DNA of 36,920 nucleotides from an uncultured Campylobacter sp. (GTDB lineage Bacteria > Campylobacterota > Campylobacteria > Campylobacterales > Campylobacteraceae), in contig NZ_CALJPC010000003.1 in assembly GCF_937981295.1 (NCBI RefSeq), positions 1 through 36,920 of the forward strand. Reading direction: 5' to 3'. The position numbers were made by a program, and so were the translations under genes. The notes under the pieces were generated by a model that ran no database searches, was not told where the DNA came from, and saw only the letters and a list, made by a program, of their open reading frames with translations. Shown piece by piece: positions 7,966-15,605 of the stretch (positions within the stretch are counted from its first letter, which is position 1; each line of letters begins with the position of its first letter).

Positions 7966-7989
7966 AGACCTGCTTTTAGCGGGTCTTTT
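7964..7989 (+). terminator. intrinsic terminator of the 3.6-8.0 kb cluster
   Basis: A 10-bp stem, AAAGACCTGC (7964-7973) with GCGGGTCTTT (7979-7988), containing one G-T wobble, a 5-nt loop and a T run. It begins inside the stop codon of the NifB-like gene, so it ends that transcript. Confidence 0.85.
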
Positions 7990-8169
7990 ATCTGGCACAG
8001 GATACACGCTCTCATAGCGCACAAAATTTTATGTAGAGATTTAAATTTAAAATTTGTCTAAATTTAGAGCTAGTAGGCAACCGATAAGCGGCTTTTTAGC
8101 GGCGGCAGTTTTTTTAAAATTTAAAAACAATTTTTAAATAATATTATTTTGCTTTTATTTAACTTTTGG

Positions 8170-8175
8170 TACAAT
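8170..8175 (+). promoter_or_regulatory. -10 box for the periplasmic flavoprotein
   Basis: TACAAT preceded by TTTTGG, 57 bp upstream of the ATG at 8232, in a very AT-rich tract (8110-8170) that could act as an UP-like or regulator-binding region. AAGGAG at 8221-8226 is a strong RBS. With the terminator at 7964-7989 this makes the flavoprotein a separate transcription unit. Confidence 0.6.
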
Positions 8176-8231
8176 AACTCCAAAATTAGGCATCTGAAAA
8201 AACCGTATAACGGTAAAATAAAGGAGACATC

Positions 8232-9782
8232 ATGGAAAACGTTTCAAGACGTGATCTGCTCAAAATGAGCCTAGTTGGCGCGGGTGCTTTAGCGCTCGGC
8301 TCCGTAAACGCAAATGCTGCGGTAAACGCTAAAGACGTCAAATTTGACGAGGAGTGGGACGTAGTCATCGTTGGTTCCGGTTTTGCAGGACTAGCAGCAG
8401 GTATCACCGCAGCCGAAAAGGGCAATAAAGTCCTAATCCTAGAAAAGATGGGACGCGTAGGCGGCAACTCCGTAATTAACGGCGGAATTTTTGCCGTTCC
8501 AAACAGCGACAAACAAAAAGCCGAAGGCATCAAAGATAGCAACGAGCTATTTATCAAAGACTGCCTAAAAGCAGGTCGCGGACTAAACCACGTAGATCTC
8601 ATTGATACCATCGCTACTCGCGCTCAAGACGCATATAAGCTAACTCTAAAATGCGGCGCTAAATACATAGATAAAGTTACTCACGCAGGCGGACACAGCG
8701 TACCTAGATCGCTTCAAACCGCTAACGGCTCAGGCTCGGGTATCGTTCAGCCGATGGTAGAATACTTTAAAAACCTACAAGGCTGCGAGCTAAGACAAAG
8801 AGCTAAATTTGACGAATTCGTCCTAGGCGAAGACGGCGGCGTAGACGGCGTGATCATCAGAGAGGATTATAAATTTGATCCAAAGAGCCAAAAAGACGAC
8901 GCCGAAAACACTACCGGAACTAAAAAGACTATAAAAGCTAAAAAAGGCGTAGTACTAGCAGCAGGCGGATTTTGCCGCGACGTATTCTTTAGACAAGTCC
9001 AAGATCCATCTATCCTACCTACCACAGATAGCACCAACCACCCAGGAGCTACTGCTGGCGCTATGAAAGAGGCATTTAGGATCGGCGCTACTCCAGTGCA
9101 ACTTAGCTGGATACAATTTGGCCCATGGGCATGCCCTGATGAAAAAGGATTTGGCGTAGGCTCTATGTTTAACGTAAACGGAAGCTTCCGCTACGGAATT
9201 TCAGTCGATCCAAGAACCGGCAAACGCTATATGAACGAGCTAGCGGACCGCCGCACCCGCTCTCAAGCTATGTTTAAAGTAATCGACGCAAAAGCAGATA
9301 TCTATCCGATCAACTTCTGCGATAGTGATGGCGTAAAAAACATGGTCATACCTGAGCACTACACTAAACCGCTGGAATCTGGCGTACTAAAGAAATTTGA
9401 AACTCTAGACGAGCTTGCGGCATTTTATAAAATCCCTGCTGCAGAGCTAAAAAAGACCGTCGAGAGATATAATAGCTTCGTTAAATCAGGCAAAGACGAA
9501 GACTTTGGCAAACCAATGGATAAAACCACTACAAACGGCGTAGATATCTCTAAACCGCCTTTCTACGCTATGCGCGGTACGCCAAAACTCCACCACACTA
9601 TGGGCGGTATCGACATCAATACCAAAGCCCAGGTCATCTCTCTACAAACAGAGATGCCTATCCCAAGACTATTTGCCGCAGGCGAGATCACCGGCGGCGT
9701 ACACGGAGCTAGCCGCTTAGGTAGCGTGGCTATAGCTGACTGCTTAACGTTTGGTATGATAGCCGGTGAGAATATAGGCTAA
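8232..9782 (+). CDS. Tat-exported flavocytochrome-c/fumarate-reductase-family flavoprotein, heme-free
   Basis: A 516-residue FAD-dependent reductase. The N-terminal SRRDLLKMSLVGAGALALG is a Tat signal. The FAD Rossmann motif is VVIVGSGFAGLAAG (about residue 44), followed by GGNSVINGG. The catalytic half contains RTGKRYMNELADRR, HHTMGGIDI and GASRLGSVAIADC, which correspond to the substrate-binding Arg/His/Arg regions of periplasmic fumarate reductases. The segment where those enzymes carry a conserved HP pair reads QFGPWACPDEKG here, so the substrate may not be fumarate. No CXXCH heme motif is present, so a separate cytochrome must supply electrons. The gene uses CTA, GCT, ACT and AAA codons far more and GCG far less than its neighbours, as expected of a highly expressed gene. 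Candidate substrates include other enoates such as urocanate or acrylate. Confidence 0.85.
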   Translation: MENVSRRDLLKMSLVGAGALALGSVNANAAVNAKDVKFDEEWDVVIVGSGFAGLAAGITAAEKGNKVLILEKMGRVGGNSVINGGIFAVPNSDKQKAEGIKDSNELFIKDCLKAGRGLNHVDLIDTIATRAQDAYKLTLKCGAKYIDKVTHAGGHSVPRSLQTANGSGSGIVQPMVEYFKNLQGCELRQRAKFDEFVLGEDGGVDGVIIREDYKFDPKSQKDDAENTTGTKKTIKAKKGVVLAAGGFCRDVFFRQVQDPSILPTTDSTNHPGATAGAMKEAFRIGATPVQLSWIQFGPWACPDEKGFGVGSMFNVNGSFRYGISVDPRTGKRYMNELADRRTRSQAMFKVIDAKADIYPINFCDSDGVKNMVIPEHYTKPLESGVLKKFETLDELAAFYKIPAAELKKTVERYNSFVKSGKDEDFGKPMDKTTTNGVDISKPPFYAMRGTPKLHHTMGGIDINTKAQVISLQTEMPIPRLFAAGEITGGVHGASRLGSVAIADCLTFGMIAGENIG

Positions 9783-9786
9783 CCAT

Positions 9787-9913
9787 AAAACGGAGTTCTC
9801 GCGAGCGCTTTTAAATGATTTCGTAAATTTCGCCCTGCGACAGACTATATGTCTAGTCTTGGGACGAAATTTACTTCAAAACATTTAAAATCATCTCGCG
9901 ATAATCCGTTTTT
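9787..9913 (+). repeat. long imperfect inverted repeat (giant hairpin)
   Basis: The two arms run 9787 to about 9832 and about 9861 to 9913. Paired blocks, outermost to innermost, are AAAACGGA with TCCGTTTT, TCTCGCGA with a CGCGA-containing right arm, TTTTAAAT with ATTTAAAA, and GTAAATTTCG with CGAAATTTAC. The tip is a small separate stem, AGACTA with TAGTCT (9843-9858). The outer stem ends in a T run. It lies 4 bp after the flavoprotein stop codon and can fold over its full 127 nt. A long 3' UTR structure or a structured small RNA are both possible. Confidence 0.75.
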
Positions 9914-9918
9914 ATTTC

Positions 9919-9953
9919 GTATCGCGGGCTAAATTTAACCTGCGATACTTTTT
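9919..9953 (+). terminator. intrinsic terminator after the flavoprotein
   Basis: Stem GTATCGCGGG (9919-9928) with CCTGCGATAC (9939-9948), one mismatch, a 10-nt loop, then TTTTT (9949-9953). A related hairpin with compensating base differences occurs at 13123-13155 after proA. Confidence 0.8.
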
Positions 9954-10179
9954 AAATTTAAAGTCGAATTTATAAAATTTACTCCACTAAAATTTAAAAC
10001 TCGCAGCGCGACAACGCCAAATTAAATTTAAACCTGCGCGCAGGCGCCACAAATATAATGCTTAGAAAAAAGAGAACTGTTTTAGAAATTTTAGCCAAAA
10101 GTACGCTGCGCACAGCTCAAAACATAAAATTTAAAATAAGCCGTTTTCGATATAATTTTCAAAAATTTCGGAGCGGAAA
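9954..10179 (+). promoter_or_regulatory. intergenic region with proB promoter
   Basis: This is the remaining part of the 397-bp gap between the flavoprotein and proB. A TATAAT at 10151-10156 in the context TTTTCGATATAATTTT is a likely -10 box. It implies a very short leader, with GGAG at 10170-10173 as the RBS before the ATG at 10180. No coding potential was seen between 9954 and 10140. Confidence 0.5.
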
Positions 10180-11301
10180 ATGGGTAGAAAAGAGCTTCTG
10201 GGCGGCACAAAACGTATCGTCGTAAAAATCGGTACCTCAACGCTTACCAATGCGGACGGTTCGCTAAATGAGCGGCTCATCAAAAGTCTAGTCGCGCAAA
10301 TTTGCAAGCTAAAAGATGCAGGCTTTTGCGTGGCTTTGGTAAGCTCGGGCGCCGTGGGCGCGGGTATGGGGCTGCTCGGTATCGCGCAAAGACCTAAAAT
10401 TTTAAGCCGCAAGCAGGCTCTAGCGGCGGTCGGACAGGTCGCACTGATGCATCTTTACGAGCGGCTATTTTGGGCGCATGACCGCATTATCGCGCAGCTG
10501 CTGTTAAGCCGAGGCGATTTTAGCGACAGGGTGCGCTATCTTAGCGTGCGAAACGTCTGCGCGGAGCTACTCTCGCGCGGCATCGTGCCGATTATCAACG
10601 AAAACGATCCCGTCGTAGCAGATGAACTGAAAGTGGGCGACAACGACACGCTAAGTGCGCTAGTAGCGGGGCTAATCGATGCTGATCTGCTCGTGATTTT
10701 AAGCGATATCGACGGGCTGTACGACAAAAATCCGAGCGAGCACGCGGACGCAAAACTTTTAAGCTTTATCGAAAAAATCGACGAGCACGTCGTCAAAATG
10801 GCAGGCGGCGAGGGCAGTAAATTCGGCACGGGCGGCATGGCAACCAAGATCGCGGCGGCGCAAATGGCAAATCAGATCGGCACAAGCCTGATCATCGCAA
10901 ACGGGCGTACGGACGAAATTTTGCTTAAAATAGCGGCGGGCGAGGAGGTCGGCACCCTCTTTAGCGCGGGCGCGGCGCGGCTTAGCTCGCGTAAATACTG
11001 GCTCGCATACGGCGCGATCAGCAAAGGTGCGGTGATTATCGACGCGGGGGCGGCAGAGGCGATAAAATCGGGCAAAAGCCTGCTTGCGGTCGGGATTACC
11101 GAGGTGCGCGGCGAGTTTGAGCGCGGCGAGATCGTAAACGTCTGCGCGACCGACGGCAAGCTGCTGGCGCACGGCATTAGCAACTATTCAAGCTGCGAGC
11201 TTGCGCGCATAGCGGGCGCAAAAAGCGATGAGATAGAGCATGCTTTAGGCTACAAAAGCGACGATGACGCGATCCACGCGGATAATATCGCGCTGCAATG
11301 A
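10180..11301 (+). CDS. proB: glutamate 5-kinase (with C-terminal PUA domain)
   Basis: ATP-dependent phosphorylation of glutamate, the first committed step of proline synthesis, in the cytoplasm. The 373 residues comprise an amino-acid kinase domain (1 to about 260) and a PUA domain (about 280-365). Visible motifs are RIVVKIGTSTLTN (phosphate-binding start), LVSSGAVGAGMGLLG, IINENDPVVADEL (glutamate binding), VILSDIDGLYDKNP and FGTGGMATKIAAAQMA. Length and order match the E. coli enzyme. The partner gene proA lies 409 bp downstream on the same strand, separated by a small broken gene, so the two may be co-transcribed or independent. Feedback inhibition by proline is known for the family and is not visible here. 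Confidence 0.95.
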   Translation: MGRKELLGGTKRIVVKIGTSTLTNADGSLNERLIKSLVAQICKLKDAGFCVALVSSGAVGAGMGLLGIAQRPKILSRKQALAAVGQVALMHLYERLFWAHDRIIAQLLLSRGDFSDRVRYLSVRNVCAELLSRGIVPIINENDPVVADELKVGDNDTLSALVAGLIDADLLVILSDIDGLYDKNPSEHADAKLLSFIEKIDEHVVKMAGGEGSKFGTGGMATKIAAAQMANQIGTSLIIANGRTDEILLKIAAGEEVGTLFSAGAARLSSRKYWLAYGAISKGAVIIDAGAAEAIKSGKSLLAVGITEVRGEFERGEIVNVCATDGKLLAHGISNYSSCELARIAGAKSDEIEHALGYKSDDDAIHADNIALQ

Positions 11302-11349
11302 AATTTTAGCCGTGTTCTGTGCGTTTAAAATTTCAAACGGAAGGCGTAG

Positions 11350-11506
11350 ATGAAAAAGATTATATTTTTTTGCACTACTCTTGGCGGGCGCGGCGTGGAC
11401 GGCAAAATTTGACGAACCGGACGCCGATAAAAACGGCGAGCTAGACGTTTTTGAACTGCGCGGATATGAGCCGGCGGATTACGTAAAAACGCTATGCGCG
11501 AATTGA
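11350..11506 (+). pseudogene. frameshifted small secreted EF-hand peptide gene (T7 tract)
   Basis: ATG 11350 follows GGAAGGCG and begins MKKIIFF, but the frame is then lost at a run of seven T (11365-11371). If the run had six T, the frame would read on as ALLLAGAAWTA, completing a textbook signal peptide. It would continue through FDEP and DADKNGELDVFEL to a TGA at 11504-11506, making 51 residues. DADKNGELDVFE is a full EF-hand calcium loop (D, D, N, G, L, E at positions 1, 3, 5, 6, 8, 12). As written the gene encodes only a 20-residue product. It could be a recent pseudogene, a phase-variable homopolymer switch, rescued by polyU slippage, or a sequencing artefact. The function of such single-EF-hand peptides is unknown. 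Confidence 0.6.
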
Positions 11507-11710
11507 AATGAGAAGGTTGGGCGTAATGCCCGGCGAGTAAGCGAAATTTTGACGCAAGAAAATCCGAAATAAAATGACCCAAAGCGCGCTAAATTTAAAC
11601 CGCCGTGCGGATAAAAATAAGACGCGCAGGAATTTTAGACGCGATAGAAGCGACGCTTGCGGCATTTATATACGCAACACGCTATTTGATTTATAGATTA
11701 AGGAGCGAAA
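11507..11710 (+). other. non-coding spacer before proA
   Basis: It holds a small GGGCGTAATGCCC hairpin (about 11519-11531) and a possible 40-codon frame from about 11573 whose sequence is not protein-like (many Arg and Asn from the genome's AATTTT words). TTAAGGAGCG supplies the proA RBS. No clear promoter seen. Confidence 0.45.
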
Positions 11711-12967
11711 ATGAACGAAATTTTAGAGATCTGTAAGCGCGCAAAGGCCGCTTGCGGCGAGCTTTTGAGACTTGGTAGCAAGGCCAAATTTGAAATTTTA
11801 AACGCCGTGGCGGATGAGCTGCTCGCGCAAAAGGACGCGATAAAAGCGGCAAACGCCAAAGACCTTGCAAACGGCGAGAAATCGGGCTTGAGTGCGGCGT
11901 TGCTGGACCGCCTAAGGCTAACCGACGCCCGCATCGAGGCTATGGCGCAGGGCGTGCGCGAAGTGGCGGGATTTGCAGAGGTCGTGGGCGAAAATCTAGG
12001 CGGCTGGAGCCATCCAAACGGCATGCAAATCAGCCGCGTACGCGTGCCGATGGGGGTGCTTGGTATCATCTATGAGAGCCGTCCAAACGTCAGCATTGAC
12101 GCGGCGGCTCTGGCGCTAAAAAGCGGCAATGCAGCGATCCTGCGAGGCAGTGCTAGTGCGCTAAATTCAAACATCTTTTTAGTAAATTTATTTAACGAGG
12201 CGGGGGCGAAATTCGGCTTACCGACGGGTGCAGTGCAGCTCGTGGAGAGCGCCGAACGCGAAGTCGTAGCGCACATGGCGAAAATGAGCGAGTATATCGA
12301 CGTTTTGATACCGCGCGGCGGCAAGAGCTTAAAAGATTTTATCGCGCAAAACGCGACCGTACCGATCATCATGACGGGTGAGGGAGTTTGCCACATCTTT
12401 GTCGATGAGAGCGCAAATTTGAGCGAGGCTGCGAAGATAATCAAAAACGCCAAAACCCAGCGCCCAAGCGTCTGCAACGCCGTAGAATGCGTGCTTTTGC
12501 ATGAGCGCGTGGCGGGCAAAATTTTGCCTGAGCTGGTGCGCGAGATGCCGGAGGTCGAGTTTCGCGTGAGTGAGCAGCTACTGGGCTCGTGCGCGGATCT
12601 GCGAGGCGCAAAAAACGTCAAGGCTGCCGGCGATAGCGACTTTGGCGCCGAGTTTTTGGATCTCGTGCTAGCCGTGCGCGTGGTGCGAGATACGGATGAG
12701 GCGATAAGCTTTATAAACGCGCATTCTAGCGGGCATTCGGACGCGATTTTAAGTGCGGATTACACAAACGTCGAGCGATTTTTAAACGAAGTCGGCAGCG
12801 CGGTCGTCTACGCCAACGCCTCGACGCGCTTTAGCGACGGCAGCGAGTTCGGTTTTGGCGGCGAGATCGGCATCAGTACGCAAAAGCTGCATGCCAGAGG
12901 GCCGATGGGGGTGAGGGAGCTTACGACCTATAAATACGTCGTCCGCGGAGGCGGGCAAATTCGTTAG
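11711..12967 (+). CDS. proA: glutamate-5-semialdehyde dehydrogenase (gamma-glutamyl phosphate reductase)
   Basis: NADPH-dependent reduction of gamma-glutamyl phosphate, the second step of proline synthesis. The 418 residues match the family length. The catalytic cysteine is Cys255 in RPSVCNAVECVLLH. Other conserved blocks are the cofactor-binding MGVLGIIYESRPNVSIDAAA, the LIPRGGKSLKDFI region, and the C-terminal SDGSEFGFGGEIGISTQKLH followed by ARGPMGVRELTTYKY. It starts at ATG 11711 after a good AAGGAG. It works with ProB, whose labile product it takes directly in many bacteria. Confidence 0.96.
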   Translation: MNEILEICKRAKAACGELLRLGSKAKFEILNAVADELLAQKDAIKAANAKDLANGEKSGLSAALLDRLRLTDARIEAMAQGVREVAGFAEVVGENLGGWSHPNGMQISRVRVPMGVLGIIYESRPNVSIDAAALALKSGNAAILRGSASALNSNIFLVNLFNEAGAKFGLPTGAVQLVESAEREVVAHMAKMSEYIDVLIPRGGKSLKDFIAQNATVPIIMTGEGVCHIFVDESANLSEAAKIIKNAKTQRPSVCNAVECVLLHERVAGKILPELVREMPEVEFRVSEQLLGSCADLRGAKNVKAAGDSDFGAEFLDLVLAVRVVRDTDEAISFINAHSSGHSDAILSADYTNVERFLNEVGSAVVYANASTRFSDGSEFGFGGEIGISTQKLHARGPMGVRELTTYKYVVRGGGQIR

Positions 12968-13353
12968 CGGCTCGTCTTTTTTTTAAAAGGCTCATCTTGC
13001 GAGCGCTTTTGAGAGAATTTTGCTTCTCTTGCGCTCGCAACTGCAAGCAGAAGTCTAGCTTGCGCAAAATTTTAGCTTCTAACTCAAAAAATCGCCTCGA
13101 AATACTTGCAAATTTTATTTTATATCGCAGGCTGAATTCCTTCTGTGATACTTTTACCTAATAAACTTGAAATTTTATAAATCACCTCTGTCAGAATTTT
13201 AAAAATATATGACGCTAAAGCTTTGTCATACAGGCGAAATTTTGTATCACGTCTTACTAAAATTTAAAATTTTAATAAAAATTATATATTCCGCACGATA
13301 TAATCGCGCATCTGCTCGCAGCGCGAGCGATAGCTAAATTTCAAGGAGATTCA
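12968..13353 (+). other. 386-bp structured intergenic region after proA
   Basis: Three hairpins follow one another. The first has the 10-bp perfect stem TTGCGAGCGC (12997-13006) with GCGCTCGCAA (13031-13040) and an inner AGAGAA/TTCTCT helix. The second is GCAAGC (13043-13048) with GCTTGC (13058-13063). The third is TATCGCAG (13123-13130) with CTGTGATA (13143-13150) followed by CTTTT, a likely terminator. The arrangement and the third hairpin resemble the element after the flavoprotein gene (9787-9953), including a shared GCGAGCGCTTTT word. No coding potential was seen. Confidence 0.6.
13299..13304 (+). promoter_or_regulatory. -10 box for the amino-acid/cystine uptake operon
   Basis: TATAAT in the context GCACGATATAATCG, 50 bp before the ATG at 13354, downstream of a very AT-rich tract. 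AAGGAG at 13343-13348 is the RBS. Confidence 0.65.
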
Positions 13354-14097
13354 ATGAAAATATTTAAAGCCCTGCTCGCAACAGCGCTGATCACCGCCAC
13401 CCTAAGCGCTAAGACGCTTAAAGAGGGCACGCTCGTAATAGCCACGGAGGGGACTTACTCGCCGTATTCTTTCTATGACGAGAAAAATAATCTTACCGGC
13501 TTTGATGTCGATATCGCTCGCGCACTAGCAAAAGAGCTAGGGCTAAAGGCGGAATTTTTAACCGCGCCGTGGGATGCGATGCTCGCGGCATTTGACGCAG
13601 GCAAAGCAGACATAGCGATGAATCAAGTAAGCATCACGCAGGAGCGCAAGAAAAAATATAATTTCAGCGAGCCTTATACCGTGGCTTATGCTGCGCTAGT
13701 AGTGCGAGCTGATAACGAGGAGATTAAGAGTTTTGCGGATCTTAAAGGCAAAAAAAGCGTCCACTCCGCTACCAGTAACTGGGCGGACATGGCACGCAAC
13801 TATGGCGCTGAGATCGTCACAGCAGACGGATTTAGCAAGGGTGTGGAGCTTATCATAGCTCGTCGCGCAGACGCTACGATCAACGACAACATCACATTTT
13901 TAGACTATATGAAGCAGCGCCCGAACGCCCCGCTAAAGATCGCAGCTCAAGGCAATGAGCCGATCTATTCCGCCGTGCTGCTTAAAAAGGATGATGAGCT
14001 GACGGCGCAGATAAATTCCGCGCTAAAATCGCTAAAGCAAAAAGGCGTTCTGAAAGAAATTTCACTTAAATATTTTGGCAAAGACATTACGGAATAA
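13354..14097 (+). CDS. ABC transporter substrate-binding protein, probable cystine/polar amino acid (TcyJ/FliY type), copy 1
   Basis: A 247-residue periplasmic binding protein with a cleavable Sec signal (about residues 1-19, ending LSA) and no lipobox. The mature start GTLVIATEGTYSPYSFYDEK and the block FDAGKADIAMNQVSITQERK, followed by KKYNFSEPYTV, closely match the cystine-binding protein FliY/TcyJ (NQVTISEERKKKYDFSTPYTV-like). ISLKYFGKDITE ends the protein as in that family. A paralogue follows at 14191, then permease, ATPase and a PLP sulfur-amino-acid enzyme, which supports sulfur amino acid uptake. Exact ligand not proven. Confidence 0.85.
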   Translation: MKIFKALLATALITATLSAKTLKEGTLVIATEGTYSPYSFYDEKNNLTGFDVDIARALAKELGLKAEFLTAPWDAMLAAFDAGKADIAMNQVSITQERKKKYNFSEPYTVAYAALVVRADNEEIKSFADLKGKKSVHSATSNWADMARNYGAEIVTADGFSKGVELIIARRADATINDNITFLDYMKQRPNAPLKIAAQGNEPIYSAVLLKKDDELTAQINSALKSLKQKGVLKEISLKYFGKDITE

Positions 14098-14141
14098 ATT
14101 CTACGACCGCTTAGTTGAAGCGTGGAATTTTAAACTTAGCT

Positions 14142-14171
14142 GAGCGGAATTTTGCATTTTAAATTTCGCTC
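14142..14171 (+). promoter_or_regulatory. intercistronic hairpin between the two binding-protein genes
   Basis: An 11-bp stem, GAGCGGAATTT (14142-14152) with AAATTTCGCTC (14161-14171), one G-U wobble and an 8-nt loop. There is no T tract, and the RBS TTGGAGG of the next gene follows about 10 bp later. It most likely stabilises or processes the mRNA so the binding proteins are made in different amounts from the membrane parts. Confidence 0.5.
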
Positions 14172-14190
14172 ATAAAATCTTGGAGGAATT

Positions 14191-14940
14191 ATGAAAAATT
14201 TAATAAAAACTTTGCTTGCGTGCGCGCTTTTAATATGCGGCGCAAACTCTAAAACACTACGCGAAGGCGTGCTTAAAGTGGCTACGGAAGGCACCTTTTC
14301 GCCATTTTCGTATTATAACGACAAAAATGAGCTCGTAGGATACGACGTAGATGTCGCGCGCGCAGTCGCCGAAAAGCTTGGTCTAAAAATAGAATTTCTA
14401 ACCGCGCCTTGGGATGCGATGCTTGCAGCATTTGATGCAGGCAAGGCAGACGCTGTGTTTAATCAAGTAAGCATCACTGATGAGCGCAAAAAAAAATATG
14501 AATATTCTATGCCCTACACCGTCGTTTACGGAGCTATTATCGTGCATAAAGATAACAACGACATTAAAAGCTTCGAGGATTTAAAAGGCAAGAAAAATGC
14601 AGACTCCGCTACCAGCAACTGGGCACAAGTCGCTAAAAAATACGGCGCGCAAAACGTAACTGTAGATAGTTTCGCTAAAAGTATGGAGCTGCTGATCGCT
14701 CGCCGCGTAGATACCGTCGTGCGCGACAATACCGTATTTTACGACTTTTTAAAACAACGTCCGGATGCTCCGATTAAGATCGCTGCAAAGCTAAAAGATG
14801 TCGATTATAGCGCTGCAATCGTGCAGAAGGGCAATAAAGAGCTCGCAGATCAAATCAGCAAAGCTTTAAACGAACTCAAAGCCGAAGGCAAGCTAAAAGA
14901 AATTTCGCTTAAATATTTCGGCAAAGATGTGAGTGAATGA
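14191..14940 (+). CDS. ABC transporter substrate-binding protein, probable cystine/polar amino acid (TcyJ/FliY type), copy 2
   Basis: A 249-residue paralogue of the upstream protein, similar along its whole length. It has a Sec signal (about residues 1-20), EFLTAPWDAMLAAFDAGKAD shared almost exactly, NQVSITDERKKKYEYSMPYTV-type ligand block, and the same KYFGKDVSE tail. It differs at putative binding positions: VVRDNTVFYDFL here versus INDNITFLDYM in copy 1. The two may therefore bind different ligands, for example cystine and a related compound, while sharing one permease. RBS TTGGAGG. The stop overlaps the permease start by 4 bp. Confidence 0.85.
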   Translation: MKNLIKTLLACALLICGANSKTLREGVLKVATEGTFSPFSYYNDKNELVGYDVDVARAVAEKLGLKIEFLTAPWDAMLAAFDAGKADAVFNQVSITDERKKKYEYSMPYTVVYGAIIVHKDNNDIKSFEDLKGKKNADSATSNWAQVAKKYGAQNVTVDSFAKSMELLIARRVDTVVRDNTVFYDFLKQRPDAPIKIAAKLKDVDYSAAIVQKGNKELADQISKALNELKAEGKLKEISLKYFGKDVSE

Positions 14941-15605
14941 ACGAAACAAGCAGAATTCTAGAGCTTGTTAGCAGCTCGCTAGAGCCGATGGCGCTAGCCC
15001 TGCTGCAAGTTACGATCCCGCTTACGATAATCTCATTTCTGCTCGGGCTCGTGCTTGCGGTACTGACGGCGGTCGCACGCATCGCAAATTTTAAAATTTT
15101 AAAGCAGCTAAGCGAAATTTATATTTGGATTTTTCGCGGCACTCCGCTTTTGGTGCAGCTTTTTATCGTCTATTTCGGACTTCCAATCGTTGGGATCACA
15201 CTTGATGTTTGGGCTGCTGCGATCATTACCTTTAGCCTCAATATCGGCGCTTACGCTTCAGAGGCGGTGCGAGCTGCGATCCTATCAGTGCCAAAGGGGC
15301 AATGGGAGGCGGCTACCTCGCTAGGCATGAGCTACGCTCAAATTCTGCGCCGTATTATTGCTCCGCAAGCAGCGCGCATATCGCTGCCGCCGCTATCAAA
15401 TATATTTATCTCTACGCTTAAAGACACTTCGCTCGTAGCCTCGATTACGATGGTTGATATGTTTATGGTCGCTCAACGTATCGCCGCACGGGCATTCGAT
15501 CCGCTTACGCTATACGTGCTGGCGGCGCTATTTTATCTAGCAGTCTGCACCCTTCTTACGTTCTTACAATCCAAGCTAGAGCGACGATTTTCAAGGTTCG
15601 TGTGA
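14937..15605 (+). CDS. amino-acid (probable cystine) ABC transporter permease, TcyL/YecS type
   Basis: A 222-residue inner-membrane permease of the HisM/His-Glu-Gln-Arg-opine family with about five helices. The hallmark EAA loop reads EAATSLGMSYAQILRRIIAP (about residues 121-140). The family N-terminal block IYIWIFRGTPLLVQLFIVYF is also clear. It overlaps the upstream binding-protein gene by 4 bp and the ATPase gene by 1 bp, so translation is coupled. Only one permease gene is present, so it should homodimerise. Confidence 0.92.
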   Translation: MNETSRILELVSSSLEPMALALLQVTIPLTIISFLLGLVLAVLTAVARIANFKILKQLSEIYIWIFRGTPLLVQLFIVYFGLPIVGITLDVWAAAIITFSLNIGAYASEAVRAAILSVPKGQWEAATSLGMSYAQILRRIIAPQAARISLPPLSNIFISTLKDTSLVASITMVDMFMVAQRIAARAFDPLTLYVLAALFYLAVCTLLTFLQSKLERRFSRFV

